From: Anaeromyces robustus
Lineage: Eukaryota; Neocallimastigomycota; Neocallimastigomycetes; Neocallimastigales; Neocallimastigaceae
NCBI GenBank assembly: GCA_002104895.1
Contig: MCFG01000144.1
Location: 30,001-62,500 of the forward strand
DNA length: 32,500 bases
Direction of reading: 5' to 3'
Each line of letters opens with the position of its first letter. Positions within the stretch are counted from its first letter, which is position 1. Below are positions 1 through 7,982 of this stretch, piece after piece. The notes under the pieces are model-generated. The model saw only the letters and a list, made by a program, of their open reading frames with translations. It did no database searches and was not told where the DNA came from. The translations under genes were made by a program, and so were the position numbers.

Positions 1-547
1 AAATTAAACAAAAATATTAATATATATTAATAAGAAACTATTTTTTATTTTTTAAATAGATTACTTATTAATATTGTATAAACTTTTTTTTTTTTACTTA
101 TATATATTTAGTTTTTAGTATTTATTTATTATCTGTATAATAATAATATAACTTATTTATAATAAAAAATATTTATTAAAATAGATTGTATATAAACAAA
201 ACTAATCTAATCTAATATAATATAATATCAAACAATTAATTTATTTATTAAATACTTATAGAATATAAACAATAAAATATATATATAAAAAATATAATTA
301 TATTTATCAAATAAAATAAAAAATTATATATTTATCAACTATAAAAAAACAATTATTATATTTATATATCATAAAAATAAAAAAATTAAACAATATAATA
401 TAAACATAAATTATTATTAATATATATAAAATAAAATAAATTATTAAAAATTAATAATAAAAATTATAACAAATATTAATAAAAATTATAGAAAACAAAA
501 AATTATAAAATTATAGAATAAAATAACAAAAAATATTTATAATCAAA
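1..547. other. A/T-rich intergenic spacer, 5' flank of repeat-protein gene
   Basis: Almost pure A/T sequence with short poly(A) and poly(T) runs and many TATA-like strings. I see no open frame of note and no RNA gene. The last bases before 548 are A-rich, as before the other starts in this window. Promoter and 5' UTR of the downstream gene must lie here, but no single TATA element can be singled out in such a background. Confidence 0.7.
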
Positions 548-3496
548 ATGTATACTAAATTCTTCTGTACTCTTTTTGTTACCATCATTTTATTTACCCA
601 AACATTTGGTAGACCATGCAGTGGTTTCGATAATTGGGGATGGAACTGGCCTAACTGGGGCTGGGGTAATAATAATAACAATAACAATAATAACAATAAC
701 AATAATAATAATAACTGGGGATGGGGTAATTGGAATTGGGGTTGGAATAACCCATCTACTCCAACTACCACCGTCTCTACTACTACTACTACAGTAGAAC
801 CAGCTTATACTTCTACTACTGTTATTCCAGTTAATATTGAACCATTACCAACTCCACCACCATGTGCTAATGCTCCAAAGAAACCAGATTGTAATTTACC
901 AGAAAACAAGGATAAACCAGAATGTGCTATTGACTGTAACTTACCAGAAAATCAAGATAAGCCAGAATGTGTTAACACTCCAGATGCTGAACTTGATCGT
1001 AATTTACCAGAAAACCAAGATAAGCCAGAATGTGTTAATACTCCAGCTGCTGAACTTGATTGTAATTTACCAGAGAATAAGTTCAAACCAGAATGCTTTG
1101 TTGACTGTAACATGCCAGAAAACAAGAACAAACCAGAATGTGTAGTTGACTGTAACTTACCAGAAAACAAGGATAAACCAGAATGTATTCTTGACTGTAA
1201 CTTACCAGAAAACAAGTACAAACCAGAATGTTTTGTTGACTGTAACATGCCAGAAAACAAGGATAAACCAGAATGTTTTGTTGACTGTAACTTACCAGAA
1301 AACAAGGACAAACCAGAATGTGTTGTTGACTGTAACTTACCAGAAAACAAGGACAAACCAGAATGTGTTGTTGACTGTAACTTACCAGAAAACAAGGACA
1401 AACCAGAATGTGTTGTTGACTGTAATTTACCAGAAAACAAGGACAAATCAGAATGTGTTGTTGACTGTAATTTACCAGAAAACAAGGACAAACCAGAATG
1501 TGTTGTTGACTGTAACTTACCAGAAAATAAGGACAAACCAGGATGTGTTGTTGACTGCAATTTACCAGAAAACAAGGACAAACCAGGATGTGTAATTGAT
1601 TGTAACTTACCAGAAAACAAGGACAAACCAGGATGTTTTGTTGACTGCAATTTACCAGAAAACAAGGACAAACCGGAATGTTTTGTTGACTGTAACTTAC
1701 AAGAAAACAAGTACAAACCAGAATGTTTTGTTGATTGTAACTTACCAGAAAACAAGGACAAACCAGAATGTTTTGTTGATTGTAACTTACCAGAAAACAA
1801 GTACAAACCAGAATGTGTAGTTGACTGTAACTTACCAGAAAACAAGGACAAACCAGAATGTGTAGTTGACTGTAACTTACCAGAAAACAAGGACAAACCA
1901 GAATGTGTTGTTGACTGTAACTTACCAGAAAACAAGGACGAACCAGAATGTTCTGAAACTCATTCTGATGAAGTAGACTGTAACTTACCAGAAAATGCAT
2001 CTGCTCCACAATGTGTTAGTACTCCAAACATTGAAATTGAAACTGATTGTGATTTACCAGAAAATCAATCTTCTCCAAATTGTGTCACTGTTCCATCTGA
2101 AGAAATGGACTGTAGTTTACCAGAAAATCAATTTGCTCCAGAATGTGCTCAAGAAGAAAACCCAACTGAAACTTCAGAATCTGATGAAGATGAAGATGAA
2201 GAAGAAGATGGTTCTACTGTTACTTCTATTCCAGATGAAGGTGAACCACAAGAAGCTGAAGTTGTTCAAGAACCAGAAGTTGTTCAAGAACCAGAAGTTC
2301 CAGAAATTCCACAAATTAAACCACAAGAACCAGAAATTATTTCTGAAGATCAAGAAGTTGAAGCTGCTAATGTAACTGAAGAAAATAATCATGAAATTCC
2401 AATTGAAGTTGAAGATGAAACTGGTGAAGATGCTTCAAACACTCAACAAAATGTTGATGTTACTGATGCTAACTCTGTAGTTCAAGATGCCGTTGATTCC
2501 GCTGATGAAAATGAAGGTGAAGCTGGTGAAGATGCTTCTAACCATGATGAAATCAATGATGAAATTTCTGAACAAAATGCTAATGTTAATGTTACTGATG
2601 CTAACTCTGTTGTTCAAGATGCTGTTGATTCCACCGATGAAGATGAAGGTGAAGCTGGTGAAGATGCTTCTAACAATGATGAAATCAATGATGAAATTAC
2701 TGAACAAAATGCTAATGTTAATGTTACTGATGCTAACTCTGTTCAAGATGCTGTTGATTCCACCGATGAAGATGAAGGTGAAGCTGGTGAAGATGCTTCT
2801 AACAGTGATGAAATCAATGATGAAGCCAATGTTGAAAGCACTGAACAAAATGTTAATGTAGATGATGCTAACTCTGTCCAAGATGCCGTTGATTCTACTG
2901 ATGAAGATGAAGGTGAAGCTGGTGAAGATGCTTCTAACAATGATGAAACCAATGATGAAATTACTGAACAAAATGCTAATGTTAATGTTACTGATGCTAA
3001 CTCTGTTCAAGATGCCGTTGATTCTACTGATGAAGATGAAGGTGAAGCTGATGAAGATGCTTCTAACCATGATGAAATCAATGATGAAATTACTGAATGC
3101 ATTACTGATGATGCTTCTAACAATGATGAAATCAATGATGAAATCAATGCTGAAAACACCGAAGAAAATGTCAATGCTGATGATGCCAACGCTCTTGATG
3201 AAGAAGATGATTCAGAAGAAGAAGCTGATGCTATAAACGCTGAAGAAGCTGAAGCTTTTGAAGAAAATGCTAATGTTGGTGATTCTAACAGTATTGAAGA
3301 TGGTGATGATTCTGCTGTTGAAGATGAAGAAGGTGAAGTTGGTGAAGAAAATGTCAATGCTGAAGATGCTAATGTTGAAGAAGCTGAAGATGCTGATGAA
3401 GTATCTGATGATGAAATCCAAGAAGTTGAAAATGCTGAAGTTGGAGAAATGAATGAAAATGATGATGAAAGTGATCCAGAAGACACTAAAAACTAA
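548..3496 (+). CDS. Secreted Cys-repeat protein with Trp/Asn head and acidic tail (982 aa, unknown function)
   Basis: I do not recognise a named family. Residues 1-21 form a signal peptide (hydrophobic core FVTIILF), so the product should be secreted. Residues 29-66 are Trp/Gly/Asn only apart from one Pro: ten Trp around a 16-Asn run at 41-56. Residues 69-92 are Thr-rich, likely an O-glycosylated linker. Residues 114-535 hold 26 tandem copies of a 15-residue unit, consensus DCNLPENKDKPECVV, giving alternating C-x10-C and C-x3-C spacing; copy 3 has Arg for the first Cys, and copies 2, 3 and 23-25 carry short insertions after the second Cys. Residues 536-982 are Glu/Asp-rich; 626-893 contain a second tandem repeat of about 43 residues. 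I see no dockerin, catalytic domain, GPI signal or C-terminal membrane segment. The start is the first ATG of an uninterrupted frame and yields the signal peptide; codon use is A/T-ending as in the other genes. A surface or matrix spacer, scaffold or substrate-binding role is inference only. Confidence 0.88.
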   Translation: MYTKFFCTLFVTIILFTQTFGRPCSGFDNWGWNWPNWGWGNNNNNNNNNNNNNNNNWGWGNWNWGWNNPSTPTTTVSTTTTTVEPAYTSTTVIPVNIEPLPTPPPCANAPKKPDCNLPENKDKPECAIDCNLPENQDKPECVNTPDAELDRNLPENQDKPECVNTPAAELDCNLPENKFKPECFVDCNMPENKNKPECVVDCNLPENKDKPECILDCNLPENKYKPECFVDCNMPENKDKPECFVDCNLPENKDKPECVVDCNLPENKDKPECVVDCNLPENKDKPECVVDCNLPENKDKSECVVDCNLPENKDKPECVVDCNLPENKDKPGCVVDCNLPENKDKPGCVIDCNLPENKDKPGCFVDCNLPENKDKPECFVDCNLQENKYKPECFVDCNLPENKDKPECFVDCNLPENKYKPECVVDCNLPENKDKPECVVDCNLPENKDKPECVVDCNLPENKDEPECSETHSDEVDCNLPENASAPQCVSTPNIEIETDCDLPENQSSPNCVTVPSEEMDCSLPENQFAPECAQEENPTETSESDEDEDEEEDGSTVTSIPDEGEPQEAEVVQEPEVVQEPEVPEIPQIKPQEPEIISEDQEVEAANVTEENNHEIPIEVEDETGEDASNTQQNVDVTDANSVVQDAVDSADENEGEAGEDASNHDEINDEISEQNANVNVTDANSVVQDAVDSTDEDEGEAGEDASNNDEINDEITEQNANVNVTDANSVQDAVDSTDEDEGEAGEDASNSDEINDEANVESTEQNVNVDDANSVQDAVDSTDEDEGEAGEDASNNDETNDEITEQNANVNVTDANSVQDAVDSTDEDEGEADEDASNHDEINDEITECITDDASNNDEINDEINAENTEENVNADDANALDEEDDSEEEADAINAEEAEAFEENANVGDSNSIEDGDDSAVEDEEGEVGEENVNAEDANVEEAEDADEVSDDEIQEVENAEVGEMNENDDESDPEDTKN
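632..745 (+). repeat. Trp/Gly/Asn-coding low-complexity segment with AAT/AAC run
   Basis: Codes residues 29-66 of the repeat protein. Trp-Gly-Trp-Asn blocks lie on both sides of sixteen Asn codons (mixed AAT and AAC, at 668-715). The codon mix shows it is not a pure DNA microsatellite. Aromatic-rich secreted segments can stack on sugar rings, but no carbohydrate-binding module family is recognisable here. Confidence 0.8.
887..2152 (+). repeat. 26-copy, 45-bp coding tandem repeat (DCNLPENKDKPECVV)
   Basis: Twenty-six in-frame units read directly from the translation. Central copies differ by only a few bases, including runs of neighbouring copies with identical protein sequence, which points to recent expansion or gene conversion. 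Terminal copies are more diverged and carry insertions (for example NTPDAEL after copy 2). Because the period is a multiple of three, several other frames are also open across the block; those are shadows. Confidence 0.93.
2423..3226 (+). repeat. Acidic coding tandem repeat, about 43 residues per unit
   Basis: Five good units and one degenerate sixth unit, each starting near GEDASN and carrying NDEINDEITEQN, NVTDANSVQDAVDS and TDEDEGEA blocks. Units differ by small insertions and deletions (VVQ versus VQ; an extra ANVES in unit 4). Lys and Arg are absent across this span, so the segment is strongly negative and probably extended or disordered. Confidence 0.85.
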
Positions 3497-3519
3497 ATAG
3501 TAAAAAAAAAAAAAACTAA

Positions 3520-3542
3520 AAACATATATTGAATATATGTTT
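3520..3542. promoter_or_regulatory. Perfect 11-bp palindrome in the 3' flank of the repeat-protein gene
   Basis: Arms 3520-3530 (aaacatatatt) and 3532-3542 (aatatatgttt) are exact reverse complements around a single G, 24 bases after the stop codon and next to a poly(A) run. In RNA it could fold as an A/U hairpin in the 3' UTR. A role in 3'-end processing is inference; in DNA this A/T-rich such palindromes also arise by chance. Confidence 0.3.
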
Positions 3543-4969
3543 ATTGTAAAATACAAATATAAAAAAAATACAAATTTTTATAAAAAAAAATTAAAACAAA
3601 ATATAAATTATTAAAAAAAAAATACAAAGAAAAAAAAAACCTAAAAACCAAAATTAATTTATAAAAAAAATAATTACTATATATTTAGTAATTACCCATA
3701 TATTTAGTTATCATTCTAAATTTATTAATTTATATTTCTTTATAAAAAAGTTTTTATATAGGCTATTCATAATATTATATTTAATTTTACATTAATAATT
3801 ATGATATATAATATAGATTTTATAATATATTATTATAGTTATTATAATAAAAAGAAATATATAGATTATGAATATGTAAGTATAAAAATTAATAGTATTA
3901 TAGATTTTAATTTAATGTTGATTGAATTATTTCAAAGCATTAATTAAATCCTAATATGTTCTTTTTTTTTTTTTTTTTTTTAAATACCATGATATGAAAT
4001 GGTATAATTTTTATAAATGATATATTGTTAAATATTTATAAAGAAAAAGAAAAAAAAAAGAACCTTTTTTAAATATATACAATCAAAATAGAAAAAAAAA
4101 TTTATAAATATAAATATTTGTATATATTTAAATATTAAAAGGAAATATAAATAAGAATTAAAAAATTTGGATGAAAATTAAATATATTTTAAAACAACAA
4201 ACCATTAAAATTATTATGTAAAATATATATAAACATTTTTTATTTTTTAAATTTTATGAATACCAAAAACCTTTTAATTTAAAATTTTTTTTATTAGTTT
4301 AAATTATTTATTACAAAAAACAAAAATACTAAACTAATTTAATTTAATATAATTATAACTATATAACTATAAATATAAATATATAAAAAAAAGACACAAC
4401 TTATAATATATATTATTTATTATATATCAAAACAAAAACAAAAAACAAAAAAAACAAAAAGAAATCAAAATAATTAAAATAATTATATAAATATATTTAT
4501 ACTATTTATTTTATGTATATATGATAAAATATATACGTAAAATATTTATAAATATATTGAAATAATATAAAAAAAATATTTATATATATATAATATATAT
4601 ATATATCCAATAGAGAAATATATATATATTGAAAAAAATATTTATATATATATAACATAAATTAATCTAAAAGAAAAATATATATATTTTCGATAAATAT
4701 ATATATTAATAATATATCATTAAAAATAAAAACAAAAAAAGAAAAAATATAAAAAGAAAAAGTATAAAAAAAATAAAATAAAATAAAATTAAAATAAAAT
4801 AAAATAAAATTAAACAAAAATATGATATAAAATAAAATAAAATTAAACAAACATAAAAAAAATATGATATAAAATCAAGAAAATAAATAAAGTTAAATAA
4901 AGTTAAAAAAAAAAAACCAAAACCAAAAACCAAAACCAAATTTAAAAAACAATTTTTTATAATTTTTAT

Positions 4970-5150
4970 GAGAGTTTATGGTGTTATTTGTTGTGTAATG
5001 TGAGTGTTAGTGCTAGTTATTATTATTATTGTAAGATCTTTATAGTGGTTCATTCTAACATGAGAATTATTGAGATTTTAATACTATAAAAAAAAAGTAG
5101 ATATAATAGAGTCACAACATCTACTAAAGGGGGGCAGGAATCGGTTATAT
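4970..5150. other. G/C-elevated island of unknown content
   Basis: Unlike its surroundings this stretch contains mixed sequence such as tggtgttatttgttgtgtaa near 4980, agatctttatagtggttcat near 5034 and aaggggggcaggaatcgg near 5127. I find no open frame longer than about twenty codons on either strand, no tRNA box pair and no terminal repeats. It could be an old transposon fragment or a non-coding RNA; the sequence alone does not decide. Confidence 0.3.
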
Positions 5151-5482
5151 ATAATAATATAATAACATTATTGTTTATATTAAATTACTTTAAATAAAGA
5201 TTAATCCTAGTCTAAAAAATATATATATATATATATATTATAGTAGGTAATTTTATAGGTAATTTAAATTCCAAGTATTAATTTTCTATAAAATAATAAA
5301 ATAATCAATCACTAAAAAATAAATAAAAATGGACAGAACATATATAATATAATGTAATACAAAGAAAGAAAGAAAAGAATTTTAATTAAAAGTAGTACAA
5401 TAATTATTTTAAAAATTTTAATTGAACAATTATTATTATTATTATTAATATAAAAAAAAAATAAAAAATTAATAGTAAAGTT

Positions 5483-5626
5483 TTACAAAATTTCATCAAT
5501 TGGAATAGAATAATTGTCATTTTTATCTTTTATCGACAATATTTTTTTTCCAAAAAATCTGGCAAAATGATCATTACTACGGTATAATGAAGTTTTTTTA
5601 GTTTCATTAATAACAAATATTGGAAA

Positions 5627-5635
<9 letters not shown>
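5483..5635 (-). pseudogene. Coding-like fragment, about 50 codons, unknown origin
   Basis: The minus strand reads open from the poly(A) run to a TAA at 5483-5485. The translation has balanced composition, including stretches FPIFVINETKK, SLYRSNDHFARFFG and NYSIPIDEIL, unlike the Asn/Lys/Ile noise given by most of this spacer. There is no initiator Met before the poly(A) tract, so it would be a terminal exon or a relic. Further upstream on the same strand (about 5694-5745) another short open piece reads MGKLYYASNNYRKLND before a stop. I cannot assign a family. Confidence 0.3.
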
Positions 5636-5667
<32 letters not shown>

Positions 5668-6189
5668 AATTATGAATAATTTTTTTTTTTAATTAATCAT
5701 TCAATTTTCGATAATTATTAGATGCATAATAAAGTTTACCCATTAATAAAAAAAATTAAATTGAAATCATTCCAAATATTATTAATTAAAGTTTTTTAAT
5801 ATATCCGAATAAAATATAAATAAATATAAATTAAAGTTTTCATCTAAATTAAAATTTGTGATGTCATCACTGTGAATATTAAATTTTAATTAATAAAAAA
5901 AATAATTTAAATTGATTAATTTTGAAATAAATATAAAAAAACTTTAATTATTAATTTTTAAAAATTAATTTTCAAATTATTTTTTAATCATTAATATATA
6001 TATTAAATCAAATTATATTATATTTATTTACTATTAATTATTATTATTAATTCTTATTATTATTATAATCTTTTTTTTAAACATTATTTCAACAATACAA
6101 ACAATACAGTGTTTTAAGTAAATTTTATATAATGTTTTCAGTATTTTATTATAAAATTAAATAAATGTTATTGTTTTTTTTTAAAAACA

Positions 6190-6320
6190 TTATTTTCCGA
6201 CAACAATACAATGTTTTAAGTAAACTTTATTATAAAATAAAATAATTGTTATTGTTTTTTTTTTTCTTTTCTAAATATAATAAAATTTATTTAAAACATT
6301 GAATTGTTGTTGGAAAATAA
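6190..6320. repeat. Imperfect inverted repeat, 45-bp arms, 41-nt loop
   Basis: Arm 6190-6234 and arm 6276-6320 match as reverse complements at 41 of 45 positions by eye. Three of the four differences are transitions (C/T or G/A), so the transcript would pair almost throughout with G-U wobbles. A looser direct copy of the left arm lies at about 6083-6140 (cagtgttttaagtaaatttt region). This looks like a decayed foldback or MITE-type element. Confidence 0.6.
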
Positions 6321-6417
6321 AGTAAATTTTATACCAATATTTTAAAAAAAAAAATTTTTTTTATAAATAATATTTTTAGTTGTTTTTAAGTAAATTTTAT
6401 TAAATATCGCGTGGAAA

Positions 6418-6448
<31 letters not shown>

Positions 6449-7360
6449 TTTTGTATTACTATAAAATAATTGTAATTGTAATTGTGTAATACAAAAAACA
6501 GTCTGATGATTATTATTTAAAATTTTATAATTAAAAAAAAATTTTTTTTTATTTCTTTTTAAATTAATAAATTTATTGATTTGTAAAATAATAATAATAA
6601 GAAAGATTTTCCTATTAATAACTTTATTATATAATTTTTTTTATAAAAATGTCCCATTTTTCTATTTTCTATTTTATTTTATTTTATTATTATTCTATCT
6701 ATTATTATTCTATCAATTATATTTTATTATTATTCTATCTATTATATTCTATCTATTATTATTCTATCTATTATTATTATTATTATTATTATTTCTATAA
6801 TATTAATAAAATATTTTTTATTTTTTTTATATATACACATATAATATATATTATATATAATGTATATTTTTTTAATTATAGTCAACAAACTTTTTTAATT
6901 AAATATTAATAATTACAAAAATTACAAAAATTATTATAACCATAAATGGTTAATATTTTTTATGAATCATTTAATAAAAATAATTAAATTTTAATATAAA
7001 GGAGTTCAACCTATATATACTAAAAGTAAATTAAAAATATTATATAAAATGGTCATTTTTATTATTTTTCCTTTTTTTTTTTTCTTTTTTTTTTATCTTT
7101 GTTTTTATTTTTAAACACTTTTTTTTTTTTTTTTATTTTCCGTAAGATATTGATTATTTGTAATTATTATAAAAAGGAAAATAAAAGAAATAAGAAAAAT
7201 AATAATAATATTATAGTTAAAATAAATTATTATTAAGAAAACATAATTTTTATATAGATATTATTTTGAAAATAATATATATAAAAATAAAAATAATTAT
7301 TTTTTTTTCAACTTTTTTTTTTTTGTATGAAAACATTTATTATAAATAAATAAAATTGAA

Positions 7361-7382
7361 CTCTCTCTCTATTATATATACA
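7361..7382 (+). promoter_or_regulatory. CT-tract and TATA-rich leader before the GH43 gene
   Basis: Immediately before the ATG at 7383 there is a ctctctctct run followed by attatatatacaa. Pyrimidine runs next to the transcription start are common in fungal promoters. No other gene in the window has this CT run. Assignment as core promoter or leader is inference. Confidence 0.3.
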
Positions 7383-7942
7383 ATGGATTTTAGACTTTGT
7401 ATTATTTTAGGATTTTTGTTTTTAGCAAAAATAGCCTTATCTGAAACTTGTCAAGCTGCTTATCTTACTTGTGGAGGGTATAATATAATAAAACTATATT
7501 ATAATTATTAATGAATAATAAAAAAAAAATAATAAGAATAAGAATAATAATAGAAATAATATTTAAAAAATATATAATTAGAAGTCTTTTTTTTTTTTTT
7601 ATTTCTTATTATATTGAATGAATTATTAATTTTATAATTTCATTTTTATATTTTATAAAATATAATATATATATTTAAATTATAATTTGGAATGAAATTA
7701 AAAAAACCAATTTGAATATATTAAACTACATTATAATTCTTCATTGTCAAATATAATGTTTTAAATAACATTATTATTAATATTATATCCATTGAATTGA
7801 TATAAAAAATATATTAATTATCAATTATTATATTCAATTAAAATAAAATAAATAATTAAAATTGCAAATATAAAAAAAAAAAAAAATAATAATTATTTAA
7901 AACAATAACAACAACAACGACAACAACAACAACAACAACAAC

Positions 7943-7982
<40 letters not shown>

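Larger units (their letters stand above)
3497..7382. other. 3.9-kb A/T-rich intergenic region
   Basis: Mostly A/T spacer with poly(T) runs (about 3961-3980, 5634-5663, 6425-6452) and simple repeats. Around 4970-5150 the sequence is visibly less A/T-pure. A coding-like minus-strand remnant is at 5483-5635 and a large imperfect hairpin at 6190-6320. Reading frames called at 4662-4939 and 6576-6909 are A/T low-complexity and not credible genes. Confidence 0.6.

Noticed and set aside
952-2009. Long minus-strand frames (327 and 308 aa) and other plus-strand frames across the Cys-repeat block
   Set aside because: They are frame shadows of a 45-bp period repeat; the + frame has the signal peptide, sensible domains and matching codon use.
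887-2152. CRISPR-like array because of regular repeat spacing
   Set aside because: Units are contiguous coding repeats without unique spacers, in a eukaryotic gene.
2435-3556. Minus-strand Ile/Phe/Ser-rich frames and + Met/Leu/Lys frames over the acidic tail
   Set aside because: Antisense and shifted readings of GAA/GAT-rich repeats; composition is not protein-like.
4662-4939. Phe/Tyr-rich minus-strand ORFs
   Set aside because: Translation of AAAAT/AAAT arrays; no start context, no complexity.
6576-6909. Tyr/Ile/Leu-rich plus-strand ORFs
   Set aside because: Translation of TATT/TTATTA arrays; low complexity.
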